This document shows, in pieces, positions 21,001-36,000 of a stretch of 64,000 nucleotides of DNA. Location: assembly GCA_964019335.1 (NCBI GenBank), contig OZ025652.1:62001-126000 (forward strand). The letters are read 5' to 3'. The position numbers and the translations under genes were made by a program. Source of the stretch: Diplonema japonicum. Taxonomy: Eukaryota > Euglenozoa > Diplonemea > Diplonemida > Diplonemidae. Positions within the stretch are counted from its first letter, which is position 1, and every line of letters begins with the position of its first letter. The notes under the pieces were generated by a model. The model made no database searches. It was not told the origin of the DNA and saw nothing but the letters and a program-made list of their open reading frames with translations.

Positions 21001-24000
21001 ATTGAGGCTGCTGCTGCTGTCCAAGCATGCTTGGTTCCTTGACAAGCAGGTTGAAGCGTGCTGCTTGCATTCGCCACCGAGTTCGCAAGTGGCCGTGTTA
21101 GCGACTGCGGACCCAACTGCACTACCAATACAGTTGCATGTCCAGTCGTCCCTGCTGCTAGATGCTTTGTTCGTGTCCACACACTCCTGCCCAGCCTCGT
21201 GGCACGTTTTCCAATGTGTCATACACTCATCATACATGCACGTAGCCACACCCTCTTTTGCGAAACCTGTCAAAGGCGATATGCACACACACTCCCAGTC
21301 GCCATTCACCTGACTGTTAGGATCGTTGCACGCTTGCCCACTGGCCTCGCATATTGCGTGGTGTGTTGCACATTCACCGGAGTACACGCAAGTCGCCGCC
21401 TCAGCAGTTGCGGAACCACTCCCCGAAGCAATGCACTTGCACATCCAGTCACCCCTGTGACTGGACAACACATTAGAATCAATGCACTGCTGTCCTGCAG
21501 CAGAGCACACTGTATTCTCGATGCACTCATCGACACGACACTCAGCAGGATGTGCTGTTGCTGTTCCAGAGGCACCTGGCCCCGTACAGCTGCAAACAAA
21601 ATCTCCGGTACTCTGGGGATCGGTATTGGGATCTCGACAGACTGTGATGTAATGAAAGCCTCTAAGCAGCATACCTTGACCGACATCTGTGCACACCTTT
21701 CCTGCTGTTTTGCACTCGTCAAGAATGCAGATCATGGTGTCATTCACAACCTGTTTCACAGATGGGTGCACACACCCGCATTGCCAGTCATCCATGGCAG
21801 TGCTGGGGTCTGCGCAACTCTGGCCCCTGGATGCACACGTCTGCCAATTGGTCGCGCACTCGCCAGAGTAGGTGCAAGTAGCAACACCTGCAGCCTTGAT
21901 ACCAGTCCCTGAACCAGAGCATTCACAAATCCAATCGTTTAAGCTATTGGTAGTGCTCGTTACGTCCGTGCATATCTGGCCTGCTGCCGAGCACACCTTC
22001 CCGCTTACGTTGCACTCGTCAAAGCTGCATGAAGCGGGGCCGCCCGTAGCAGGCGAGCCATATGAAGGCTCGACGCAGACACACATCCAGTCGCCAGTCT
22101 TTGTTAAATCGGGATCGCGGCATGTTTGGCCTTGCGCAACACAAATCGAAGCATGAGCGACACACTCTCCTTGGTACTGGCACGACGCCACTCCAGCAAG
22201 CTTAGACCCTACAGACGAACCTACGCAGTTGCAACTCCAGTCATCAAGGCTGTCCATCATGATGTTGGGATCATGGCACTCCTGTCCTGCACTAATGCAC
22301 TGGATCCCTTTCTCCGTGGCACATTCATTGATTGTGCACACAGCACGTGATGCAGTTGCAAAACCAGCGCCTCCAGGGCATGAACACGTCCAGTCGCCCG
22401 TGGTGGACTGAGTGTTGGGGTCATTGCAAACTGTTTTGAAATTATGTTGCAGTTCACTTACTCATACCTTGCCCCACAGAAGTACAAATGTCACCGTACA
22501 GCACGCACTCATCAAGTAGGCATGAAGCAGGGGCGCCTGTTGCTGCTCCAACCGCAGGAAGGATACATTGGCACTTCCAATCTCCGTCAACTTGTTTGTT
22601 CTCATCAACACAAACCTGTATTGCATTATACCATAAAAATACCATACCTGCCCGACGTTCTTGCATGTCGCACTGTGCATGGTGCACTCCCCAGTGAAGG
22701 TGCAAGTCGCTGGCTTAGCAACAGCCGAACCAGTGGCCGAACCTAAGCAACGGCATTCCCAATTGTTCAAAGCATCTAGTGACTCGTCGGGGTCGATACA
22801 TTCCTGCCCCACGACGCGACACACCTCTGAGTAGGTCGAACACTCGTCGAGGCTGCACTGAGCGACATCTCGCACACGGGAACCAGTCTGCGGCGTCACA
22901 CACCTGCACATCCAATCACCTGTATTGGAGTGATCAGGGTCGTAACAGTGCTGCGAGGCAGAAGAGCACACGTAGCTGCTTTCAATGCACTCGTCGACAG
23001 TGCAGGTGGCGGCCCTAGCTCTCGCAGAACCTGTGGCAGGATGCGCACACGTGCAAACCCAGTCATTCAGACTAGTCGTAGAAGTATCAACGTCCTTGCA
23101 CTCCTGCCCCACAGATGTGCACGCGTGTCCGTGAATACTGCACTCATCAAGGATGCATGCAGCAGCCTTAGCAGTGGCGGTTCCATTCATGGGCGCGATA
23201 CACAGGCACTCCCAATCATTGGCACGCGTGATGTCAAGATCCCTGCAAGTTTGCCCGGCGCTACTGCATGTGTCCCCTTGCTGAACGCACTCACCTTGGA
23301 AAGTACACGTCGCAGGGCCGCCCACCACCGAGCCAACTGCAGGGCTGATGCACTTACACACCCAATTGTTCAAAGCAGAAGGGCTGGTGTCCACGTCTTC
23401 ACATTCTTGGCCCTTGGCAGCACATATGTGACTGTGGTAAGTGCATTCATCAAGCACACAGGTGGCAGGAGCTCCCTGTTTAGACCCTGTGGTAGGAGGG
23501 ACACAGGCGCATTCCCAATCACTGCTGACACCAGTCGGGTCGATGCATGCCTGTAGTGGGTGTGTTGTGCAATATTGTTCCATACCTGCCCAACTGCGTT
23601 GCACACGTGTGCATTGTCGACACACTCACCTGGGTATTCACAAGACGCCACCGATGCAACCGCGTTGCCACTAGCTGGTGACAAGCAGTTACAAAGCCAA
23701 TCACTAATACTGCCCACACCACGCGACGAGTCGACGCATATCTGCCCTGCTGCTGCACAGGTGTCTCTGTGGACAGTGCACTCATCAAGTTCACAAGATG
23801 CCCTCTTTGCTAATCCTGGCTTGCCAGTCTGAGGAGCACGGCACACGCACATCCAATCCCCCTGCTTCGAGACATCAGGGTCGACGCAGTCCTGCCCAAC
23901 AGACGTGCAGGTGATGGCATTAGCAGCACACTCTCCTTGGTAGGCACAAGTGGCAACTCCTGCAACAGCAACACCCGTCAAAGGTGCCTTGCAAATGCAT

Positions 24001-27000
24001 GTCCAGTCGTTTGTACTTTCTAATATGGGGCTTGGGTCATGACACTCCTGACCAACAGCTGTACATTTGCTACGGTGCAGCATGCACTCGTCATACTTGC
24101 ACAAGGCACCTGCACCTAAAGCCTTCCCAGACATTGGGTGCACGCACTGACAACCCCATGCGCCATTCTCCTCATAACACGCTTGGCCAAGGGAAGTGCA
24201 CACGGTAGCCTGTGCTGAGCACACATCTGAAAACATACAAAGAGCCGCTTTTGCCACAGCGCTGCCTGTAGACACCCCTAGACACCCGCAGACCCAGTCA
24301 CCTAAGCTCGTAGGATCCATGTTCGGGTCGTTACACGACTGTCCAGATCTGCGGCACACATCAGCGTGTTGCTCACATTCATCAATCATACATGTTGCTG
24401 GCTTCCCGACAGCAGTACCCGACGCGTCGGAGCCAACGCACTTACATGTCCAATCGCCAAGAACAGACGCCAAAGGCGTAGGGTCGTTGCACACCTGGTT
24501 AAACGACTCACATGTCTTCTTGTTTTTAATGCACTCATCGAGCTCGCACGTCGCTGGTTGGCCAGTTGCGGTACCCAGAGCAGGCGTGACGCATGCACAC
24601 TGCCAGTCTCCAGTCTGTATGATGTCAGGATCAACACAAGTCTGTCCTACACTGGTGCAGACCGCAGCATGTAGGACGCATTCTCCTGGAAAGGTACAGC
24701 TGGCAGCCGAAATAACAGAGCTTCCGACTGCAGGCTCTACGCACTCACAGATCCAGTCGTTCTTGCTCTCGGGACTGGTGTTCGGGTCCCTGCATGTCTG
24801 CCCAGAGCTGCGGCAAACTTCTTCGTTAACGATGCATTCGTCCAGTACACACGAAGCCACACCCATGGCATTCGACCCCATCATTGGCGGCACGCAGGCG
24901 CATGTCCATGCACTCCCTGAACCCGCGGCGCCAGTTGCGTAGCACACCTGTGCTGCAGACGCGCACAAGGCACCCCCGTCACCCACACAGGCATCAGTGT
25001 AAGTGCAACTTGCAGCAGAAGCAACAGCGGTGCCCTGAGAAGAGCCGATGCACTCACACCTCCAGTCATTCACAGATGTGGGAGTGGGGTTAGGGTCGAT
25101 GCATTGCTGCGCAGCTACGTTGCAAACGGAACCATATTCCTTGCACTCATCAAGCAAACAAGAAGCAGGTTTGCCAGTAGCTTTTCCTGTTTTAGGAGCA
25201 ACGCACACACATTCCCAGTCATTGTCAACACTTGATGGGTCAATGCACGCTTGACCAGCATTGGCACAAGTTTGGTAATGGACAGCACATTCTCCTTCAT
25301 AAGCACAGACAGCGGGAGCGGCCTTTGCTGAACCGGTCGATTGGATGCACATGCACTTCCAGTCGTTCAGGCTCTCCGGGTTCTTGTTCGGGTCGTGGCA
25401 AGCTGTAGATAATTATTCTCATTCTAAAACTAAGACATACCTTGGCCTGCATCAGCGCACACGGATCCATATGTGATGCACTCATCGTGTGTGCACTGCG
25501 CCATACGCGCTGTGGCAACGCCGACTAGCGGCATAGGGCATGAACACACCCAGTCATCGGTCCTCGTAGTGTCAGGGTCAAAACAGGTTTGACCTGCGTT
25601 GAGGCATGTAGCGGCGTGGTGATCACACTCCCCTTCGAACTTGCACGAAGCCGGCTTCTGCGGCGCTTGCCCAACAGCAGGGGACACACACATGCACATC
25701 CAGTCCCCCACTGCGTCTGAGGGGTCATAACACACCTGACCCCCCTTGTTGCACTCAGGGTAGTGTTCAAGACACTCATCAAGTGTACATGTTGCCTTTC
25801 TCCCGCGAGCTCTGCCAGAAAACGGGGAAAGGCACGCACACTGCCAGTCTCCAGCAACATTCGGGTCGGGATCAACGCAACTTTGTCCAGCCTCCGTGCA
25901 AATCGAAGCGAATCTTGTACATTCGCCTGTATGACTGCACGCTGCCTGCTGTGCCTTAGCTGTACCAACTGAGGGCGCAATACAGTTGCACCTCCAGTCA
26001 CCAGTCTTGCCAGGACTCGTGTCAGGGTCGTAGCATGTCTGCCCTACACTGTTGCACGTAGAAGTGTATTGCAGGCATTCGTCAAGTACGCAGTCAGCTT
26101 GCTTCCCAACCGCAGAACCCACCGCGTCAGAACCAACACAAGAGCACTCCCAGTCGTCAGTGCTGAGAGGGCTGTGGTTTGGATCAGTGCATCGTTGTCC
26201 AGCAGTGGCGCACACTGATTCGTGGATGCCACACTCATTCAAGATACATGTTGCCACTGTGGCAGTTGCCTTACCTGTGAGGTGTGATAGGCACACACAT
26301 TCCCAGTCGCCAATGCGGTTCTCATTAGGATCATTGCAGCTTTGGCCAGCAGCAGTGCAAATATGTGCCCTAAGAGCGCATTCACCTTTATGTTGACAGA
26401 CAGCAGGAGCCATCGTTGCAGAATCAGATGCGGAGCCAACACAACGACAGAGCCAGTCATCTGTGGCATCAACACCAGTGCTTGGATCTTTACACTCTTG
26501 ACCAAACTCTGCACACACTTTACCATGGAGCTCGCACTCATCGAGTGTGCAAAGAGCAGCGCCTTCACGCGCAGTGCCCTTTTGAGGAGATAAGCAAGTA
26601 CACTCCCAACCCCCTCCCGTTGTGTCGTGGCAGCTTTGGCCTCTAGCTGTGCAAACAGACGCATGCTGGCTGCACTGTGTGCCCTGAGCGTACTCACATG
26701 TTGCCACACTGTTCTTGGCGAAGCCCTTCGCCGGTGCGATACACGTGCACTGCCAGTCGCCAGTGCTGGCCGGCGAGGTATCAAGGTCGGTACATTGCCT
26801 GTTGTGTGTGAAATTGTGAATTGTTAAGCATACTGTCCGACTGCCTTGCAGATGTGCCCTTGCGATACGCACTCATTAAGCACACATGTTGCCGGCTCTG
26901 CAACGGCGGTACCTGTTGCAAGACCACCGACGCAATTGCAAGTCCAGTCACCCGTCACTGCCGGGTCTTTGTTGGGATCTTCACACTTCTGTGACGCTGC

Positions 27001-30000
27001 AGAACACACTGAGTCATGTAGGCTGCACTCGTCAAAGACACAACCAGCTGCTTTGCCCGTTGCTTGTCCCGTAGCAGGTTCCAAACATTTGCACTGCCAA
27101 TTGTTTACACTTGCACTTGGGTCAGTGCATGTTTGCCCTACTGAAGTACAAACACTGGACCTTGTCTTACACTCGCCATCATACTTACACGAAGCAACTC
27201 GAGCCCTGGCAGACCCCTGCACGGGAGATACGCATTCGCACATCCAGTCGTTCAGGCTAGTCATCGATGTGTCAGGGTCTCTACACAATTGCCCTGCAGC
27301 ATTGCAGAGCTTTCCGTGCGTCAGGCACTCATCGTAGACACACGTCGCGGGTGCACGCACTGCATTACCCGTCATAGGCGCCACACATGCACATTTCCAG
27401 TTGTTAGCCCCAGGTACATCAGAGTCAACACATGCTTGGCCTGCAGAGCTGCAGGTCTCCTGGAAAGTGCGACACTCACCTTGATAAGAACACTGAGCTG
27501 GCTTAATCATTGCAGATCCTATGCCGGGCACTACGCACATACACCGCCAGTCGCCGAGGCTCCTTGGATCTGTGTTAGTATCAAAGCACTTTTGCCCGAC
27601 ATTACTGCACGTCGCGCCGTGAACATCGCACTCGTCGTAAACACAAACAGCAGGCTGTCCAACAGCATAGGTCATGTCGTATGGCTCCACACAACGGCAC
27701 ATCCAATCGCCTGTCTCGCTAGAAGGGTCAAAGCACGTTTGGCCAGCATCAGTACATGTGGATCCGAACGCAATGCATTCGCCAGAGAACGAGCAGTCTG
27801 CACTCTTTCCAACAGCAGAACCAACTGCAGGAGAAACACATTGACACGTCCAATCACCCAATGAACCTGGCGATGTATTTTTATCTCTGCAGACCTGCCC
27901 TGCCGCCGTGCACACGCCGTTCTGCTTGCACTCATCACGTATACACTCTGCAGCCATGGCCATGGCACTTCCTGTTTCAAGTTCATTTTGACACAAGCAT
28001 TCCCAGTTGCCATCTGTCGTTGTGTCAGAGTCACGGCACACCTGGCCTCGAGCTTCGCACACAGAACCGTACCCGAGGCACTCATCGTAGGTGCACAAGG
28101 CTATCCCCGCAGTGGCACTGCCTTCGTAGGGGCTCTGGCACACACAACGCCAATCACCCGCGATTTGCGTGTTGGTATCGAAACACGTCTGGCCAGCAGG
28201 GGAGCACGTCGCATGATGCGTGGTGCACTCACCGTTATGCTTGCACACCGCTTGTTTTGTTATTGCAGACCCTACGAAAGGCTGCTCACAAGTACACGTC
28301 CAGTCATTCAATGAGAGTGGGCTAGTGTTTGGGTCGTTGCAAACCTGGTCAACTGCGGCGCACACTGTACCAGACTTCAGGCATTCATCTAACACACACG
28401 TTGCCAAACCCCCAGTAACAGAAGTGCCGGTGAGCGGCGCGACGCAGGCACACTGCCAGTCACTAGATATATCCGCATTGGGGTCAACGCATTTCTGGCC
28501 AGCAGTGCTACACATCTGCCCGTTGTTCTCGCATTCGTCTGTGTACACACAAGCAGCCATTGCCCCACGGGCTGTACCTGTTGCCGAACCAGCACACTTG
28601 CAAGTAAAATCTCTGAGGGACCCAGCAGCCATGTCAGTGTCCTCACATTCCTGACCAGCTGAATAGCATGTCATGCCAGAGGTTATGCACTCATCAACCA
28701 TATCCTTGTTCGTAGCTGTCACGCTGTTGAGAACCACCTGCCTGTATTCAGCGTCATGTGTCAATACATCCAAGTTGATTGTATAGGTCTTGTCGCCGTC
28801 GAGAACGCCGTCCTGCACACCTGTCACGCTCACTGTCTGCGAGATATTCCAGTCTGCAGCTGTGAACAGCAGTGATGTTACGGAGAGTCTACCCTCGGAA
28901 GTATCAGTACTATTCATGCGGATTTCGACCCCTGCAAGAGGCTGGCTGAGGAGCTTCACCGTGAAGGGAACCACCTCCCCTGCCTCCGAAGTCAACACCG
29001 ACGTTTGGGAAACTACGATGCCACGAGTCTCGTTGTCTCGATTTACTAGAAGCACGTCGGGAGCGTCCAGCCCGTTGTAATCCATGTCACTGCTCACAGC
29101 AGCCAATACACGTACCTGGTAGCTCTGGTCGCCGTCGTTTACCCAGTCATCCTGACCTGTCACAGTAATTGTTTGCTTTACATCCCACGACAGAGGTGTG
29201 AAAGTGATGCTGAGGGGGTCAGGAACGCCTTCCGTGCTGTCATCACTTTCGACCCAAATAGTAACATCATTAGAAGGCTTGCTCGTCAGCTCGATCGTAA
29301 ACTCTGCACTCCTACCTTCTTCTGTCGTCTCGAGGCCTTCTGTCGGGCTCACGATGACAGACGCAATATCATTGTCGGTATTGGTGATTTGCACATCAAC
29401 AACAGTGAGGCCGTTGTAGAGCACATCTGAGCTGAGCACCTTGCTGATCCCCACGCTGTACGGGACGTCATTGTCGTGAACCGCGTCATCGACGCCGGTC
29501 ACAGTCACAGTCTGGGGGATGTTCCAGTGAGTGGGGACAAATAGTAGTTTATCAATAGACAACGAGCCCTCTGAGGAGTCCTTACTCTCAAGCGTAAGAG
29601 TGACATTGTCCGTCGGTTCGCTGTTCAACACAACAGTGAACTTGGCAGAGTCACCAGATTCTGACGTGACAAGTCCCGAGTGAGGCGCGAAGGTGATGCC
29701 TGCCACGTCATCGTCTTTGTTCACAACAATCACATCGTCCGAGTTCAGTCCATCATAATTCCCGTCGCTGGACGTGGCGGCGCTCGTCGAGATTGTCACA
29801 GACACGTCGTCATCTTCGATGCTGTCTTCGATGCCCGTCACCGTTACTATAAATGGTGTGTTCCACGTGCTTGACGTGAACTCGACGACGGTGTGGGATA
29901 CCTTGCATTCGGTGATGTCGCCTGATGACAAACCAATCACGACAGGTGCAGTCGGCTCGCTGGTCAGGACTATCGAGAATTGCGTTTCGCCACCTTTCTC

Positions 30001-33000
30001 AGTGGTCTCCAACCCTGATGTAGGATCAATAAGCACACCGGCGGTGTCATCGTCGATGTTAATCACCGATACATCAGCAGGGTTGATCCCATTATACTTC
30101 GGGTCCTCACTGACGGCAGGTTGTGTCCTGATAGTGTACGGGATGTCCCCATCGTCCACCATATCGTCGACGCCTGTGATCACGATAGTCCTTTTCGTGT
30201 TCCAGTCCCCAACCGTGAATGCTAGACTTGCAATACCAAGGTCCCCCTCTTGAGGTTTAGAGCTTATTAGCTTTATGACTACAGGGGCCTCTGGCCGGCT
30301 TGTGAGCTGTACAGTAAACTTGGCAGTGCCACCTGATTCTGTTGTTTCAAGCACACCATCATGTTCAATTGATATCCCAGGCGTGTCATCATCGGTGTTT
30401 AGTACCTTAACATCACTGACGGTCTGCCTGTCGTACGACTCGTCTAAAGACAGCACCGGCGACAGACGTATCGTGTACTCGACGTCTTGGTCGTCAAGCG
30501 GATCATCCACACCTGTGATCGTGATACTCTGCTTCGTGTTCCAGTTCCCAGGTGAGAATGAAACCAGAGGCCTGCTGACCACACCCTCCGTTTCGTCGCT
30601 GGAAGTCAATGTAATGCTCACCGTTGACGTAGGCTGAGTTTGCAACGATATCGAGAAAACATCGGTGCCCCCTGCCTCCGTAGTCACAAGACCCTCGGTC
30701 TGCGACACGAGGATCTTCGCAACGTCGTCGTCCAGGTTGGTGACCTCCACGTTCTCCGCGTTGAAGCCATCGTACCTCCCGTCCGCGCTCTGCGCTGGGT
30801 TAGTGCTGATCGAGTATGTGATGTTGCCGTCGGCTATCATGTCGTCGACACCGGTCACTGTTACTGTTTGCAGAGTGCCCCATGTTACTGGTGAGAAGAC
30901 AAGACTATCAGGGCCAATCAGTCCTTCAGACGCGTCACTCGTTGTAATCCCAATGGTGACATCTGCGAAGGGCTCTGTCGACAGCACCACAGTGAAGAAG
31001 GCTTTATTTCCACTTTCCGTGGTAATCAAACCAGTGACAGGAGACACTGTCACACCCCGCACGTCATCGTCAGCATTCATAACGCTCGCTGTGGCGAGAG
31101 CAAGGCCTTCGTACGACAGATCAGCACTTCTCACCGTCGAACGCAGAAGCCACGTCACGTTGCCGTCATCGATGGCATCGTCTACACCAGTCACCGTGAT
31201 AGTCAGGGGGGTGTTCCACTGCGATGGTGCGAAAGTGATCTCGAGAGGTGAAACTACACCTTCTTTCGGCATGCTGCTCTCGAGCGAAATGGTGACGTCA
31301 GACTTCGGGATGCTCGTCAAGGTAAGCGTGAAAGTATCGTGCCCTCCCGCCTCGGTTGTCCTGAGTTCTGTCTTCGAGAGGCGGACACTCGCAGTGTCGT
31401 TGTCCTTGTTCGTGATAATCATGTCGACAGTTTGCTGCTTGTTGTACTTCGCATCAGCGCTCGTTTGGCTTACGATCAGTGTGTGCTGGATGTCACCGTC
31501 GACAATATTGTCATCAACACCGCGAAGGGTTATTGTCTGCGGCGCGTTCCATGTGAGCGCAGAGAACACGAGCTGTACAGGGTTGAATACCACTTCCGTA
31601 GCATCACCCTGCATGCCAATGGTGACGTCGGCGGTGGGCTCGCTTGTGAGGACGATTGTAAACTCAGCCTGTGAACCATCCTCGGAAGTCACAAGACCTT
31701 CGGTAGGAGAAACGAGCATGCTGGCAACGTCATTGTCAGCATTCGTAACAGAAACATCGGGACCTGTCAGCCCGTTGTAGTTGGGGTCAGCACTGGTAGC
31801 GGGCCTGCCGCGTACAAGAAACGTAACGTTGCCGTCAGCAACAAAGTCATCATTGCCAGTCACGATGATGGCTTGCGGCACGTTCCAATTACCGCTGTTA
31901 AACACAATGGTGGATCTCGAAAGTGTCGCTTCAGTGACATCGGTTTCTAGCTGGATGGTGACATCTGACGCAGGCACGCTCTTCAGCTGGATGCTCATAG
32001 TACCTGACGTGCCATCTTCCGAAACGTTCAAACCCTCAGCAGGGGCGACGATTATGCCTGGCGTGTCGTCGTCCATGTTCACAACTGTCACATCTGCGAC
32101 GCGCAGCCCATTATATGTGTTGTCACTGCTGGACACCAACGTTGTGGACACACGGTACACTACATCACCGTCCTTCTGTGTGTCCTGCACGCCTGTCACA
32201 GTAACGGTGTGTGGGACGTTCCAAGAAGCCACAGTAAAGAGTACTGAGGAAGGAGAAATGGTACCTTCGTTCACGTTGCTGCTGAGCATGGTCACAGTGA
32301 CATCATGCGTGGGCTGGCTTTCAAGAGTCATCTCAAAGGTATCTTTTCCTCCTGCTTCGGTAGTTACCAGCTTGGTATTTGGGCTGATCGAAATCCCCCT
32401 TGTGTCGTCATCAAAGTTCTTCACAGGAATAGCCCCCAACCCCATGCCCTTGTATTTAACATCAGCAGTCGCGACTGTCGTGCTGATGGAGTGCAGGACG
32501 TCGCCGTCGTCGATAGAGTCGTCAACGCCTTCCACAGTCACTACTCGTGGCACATTCCAATCTCTTGAGTTGAAGATTACGGTAGACGGCTCGATACGAC
32601 CCTCAGATGCATCGCATGAGAAAGACAACGTGACACTGGCAGTCGGGGAAGTCTGCAGCACAACAGTGAAGTTGTCAGAGCCGCCTTGCTCGGTAGTTGT
32701 TAGTATAGTGCCTGAAGGAGACAAGTCGATGCCTGCTGAGTCGTTGTCCAGGTTCGTGCAACTAACAACGGGCGGTGTGTTATCATTGTAGTTCGGGTCG
32801 CCACTGAAGGCAGCCATCGACAGCGTGTACGGTACGTCGCCATCATCGATAGTGTCGTCTACACCGGTGATGGTGAACGTCTGCGGCGTGACATAGTTGC
32901 CTGGCGTGAAGGTAATCTCTCCAGGTGAGACAGACGCTTCATTCTGCTGGCTGCTCTCGCTAGTCACCCGTACGTCCGAAACAGGCTCCGAGGTAAGAGC

Positions 33001-36000
33001 AATAGTTACAAAAGCCTTTCCACCCTCCTCCGAAGTGATGATCCCAGTAGTAGGGCTCACAGTAAAGCCGGAATTATCGTCATCAATGGTGGTGACTGTC
33101 ACGTCAGCAGCATTCAGACCGTTGTAAGTCTTGTCAGCACTTACCGCCGGAGACGTGACCACGACGTACCCAACGTCCCCGTCGTCGATGCTATCCTGCA
33201 CACCGGCCACCGTCACAGTAAGCGGTGTGTCCCACGATACGGGTGTGAAGGTCACGCTGTCGACGGTCGTAACTCCTTCAGTAACATCGCTGCTCTGCAA
33301 GCCGATCACAACATTGCTGGTCGGTTCACTTTCAAGAACGATTGTAAAGAACGCTGTACCACCTTGCTCTGTGACAGTCAGGCCAGATTCCGGTTTCACC
33401 GTGATACCCTTTGCATCATTGTCTGTGTTGATGACCGCAACGTCGGCTACAGGAAGGTTCGCGTAGTTCGTGTCATTGCTCTCCGCGCTGCCGAGAACCA
33501 CCTGGTAGCTGATGTCGCCATCGTGCACGTTGTCATCGACTCCCAACACAGTTATAGTCCGCAGGATATTCCAGTTGACAGACGAGAAGAGCAGCGAATC
33601 ATGCGACACTGTCCCCTCAGTCGTGTCACTGCTTGTAACGCTGATACTGACTGGGTGAGTTGGCTGTGTGCTGAGTACCACAGTGAAAGCGGCATTTCCA
33701 CCTAGCTCTGTGGTTACAAGCCCTGACCTTGGTTCTACAACAACACCCCTGAGATCGTTGTCGAGATTCCTCACAGCCACATCATCGAAATTCAGCCCGT
33801 TGTAATTGACATCAGAGCTGATGCAAGCTGCCGTCTCGATCATGAGATCCTGATCACCATCATCAATGTTGTCGGACGCACCAAGTACGGTGACAGTATG
33901 CGGGACATTCCAATCCCCTGAATTGAAGGACACACTGCCTGCTGAAACGGTAGCCTCAGTAGGCCGTGAGGATCGCAAGGCGATGCTCACTGTGGCAATC
34001 GGCTGACTGATGAGCGTTATCGTAAACGCAGCAGTGCCGCCGTCTTCAGTTGTAACGAGCCCGCTAGTCGGAGACACAACACCCCCCCTGCAACAGATCT
34101 CATCCGAGCAGCTAGCAACAGATGTCGAACTACACGTGAAATCAACAGGTGGCTGCTTGAGGCTCGCACCGTTCTTAGTGCATGTGTACAGCGCACAGGT
34201 CGCCAAGCAGTTGTGTGTCCACGTGAATGAAGTGTCAGACCACGCTGGCGTGCCTTTGTACCCAGCATTGCACTGACATAACCCCGGAGGCCCACTGTTA
34301 CTAGGGCAGTCTCGCTGCTCGCAAGTGATGGCATTGAATACCTGGCCATCGCACACGGCCCTGCAAGACGCAGGGCACCCAGTGCCCCTTCCAACATAAC
34401 CATTCTCACAAACAACATCAGTAAAGGCCCCTGTAGAGCCACTGATGGAACCAGATGCAGTGTGCCCAACTGAGTTCGCCACTTGCGTGCTGAGACAGAC
34501 ATTGGCATTGCATGTTACAGTTGTGAACGTTAATGTCGCGCCGTCACACTTCGTGGTCGGCGACGAAGGCACGTAGCCAGCCTCGCAGATGATGGCAACA
34601 ACATCGTTTGTCTTCCCACACAGCGACAAGGGCGACGAGTAGCTCGCAGAGTTCGAAATGCCCGTACAGGCACAAGACTGGGCAGCACAGGTGTGGATCC
34701 AAGCCGAGCCGCTCCAAGTGGGCAAACCAGAGAAACCAACAGTGCAAGAACACACGGGTGGTGCATGCGCATTTGCAGGGCAAGCGGCAAGTGAACAGGT
34801 CAGAGCTGAGGCATAAGAGCTTGTCTCAGAAGATGCCGGTGTACAGGAAACGGTACCTGTACAGACATAACCTTCAGTAGGAGTCACTACACAGTCCTCA
34901 CCATGAGCGGTTGCTCCCCCACACACAACGCTGGCACCTGTCACGACGGGTGCATTTAGTGCGTTGCACGTCTTCTGGGTGCAACATGTAGCTGCTTCGC
35001 ACGAAGCAGCAGTGTGACCCTGGCATCTTATAGCATTCGCTGAAGATTTCAACGCGAAACCATCTTCGGAGCTGCAGGGAGCAAAGCCGCATGTGATATG
35101 GCAACATTGCTCTACGGTGCAGTCTGTGGCGGGCATCGCAGGGTTCCCAGTGACGGGCACATTGCATGAAATAAGGTTGCTCGACGGCTTCAGCAGAAAT
35201 CCAGACCCAACCGCGCACGTTGTAGTCGCTGGCATGGAGAGTCCCGTCGACACACCAGAGCTGCCTGTTATCACATCGTGTGTGCTGTTCGAGCACATAG
35301 CAACACAATGGCTGCTGATTTCCCATGAGTCGGCAGCAACACACTTCAGCTGAGGGGGTCCAGTCGCCGCCGTTTTAAATCCATCCACGCATGACAAGGT
35401 ACATGTGCCCTCTGGGACAGTATTGCAGGAGTCGATATTAAGTGGCATAACAACATTATTCACAGCAGCCGGTACGGTGGCCAGTAAACACGTAATGGGC
35501 ACACAAGCATTGACCAGCTTCCACTCGCCAGTGGGCTCAGTTACACCCGCCTTCCCTTCACAAGTGAGGGCTGGTGCCCCCCCACTTGTAGTGTAACCAT
35601 CAGCGCAGGATAAGGTACATGTTTCTCCCGATACAGAACAAGCTGTTGTGGATACCGCATTTACGTTACTCGCCGACCAGCCTGTGAAGTCTGTCATGCA
35701 GCGCTTCTTGTCACACGCAAGTCCAGTAACGGAGAATGCCGCAGGTCCAGGGCTCTCGCACCACACGGTGGGAACCCCTGTGCAGTAGTAGTTGCCAGTG
35801 ATGACCACGTTGTGTGCACTAGAGTCAATGCCGATGGTGAGCACATCGCCTGTGGTACCTCTAGCCACAGCAACGCCGCCAGTTGTGTTTATAGGTGCGG
35901 TGAGCCCTCCTAAGCACTCGTTCGGCAAGCAGGTCATTGTCGTGGCTGGGTTCAGCGACGAGTCGGAACATGTGAGGTTTGCATCTGCGTTCACTGTGTA

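Noticed and set aside
19365-28704. CRISPR-like regular spacing of repeats
   Set aside because: The periodicity comes from coding EGF-like modules with diverged DNA; no identical direct repeats or cas genes.
29774-32791. Long plus-strand open frames (up to 371 codons) opposite the Calx-beta region
   Set aside because: They are the antisense of a repeated, codon-biased coding exon; they lack domains, and their boundaries follow the repeats.
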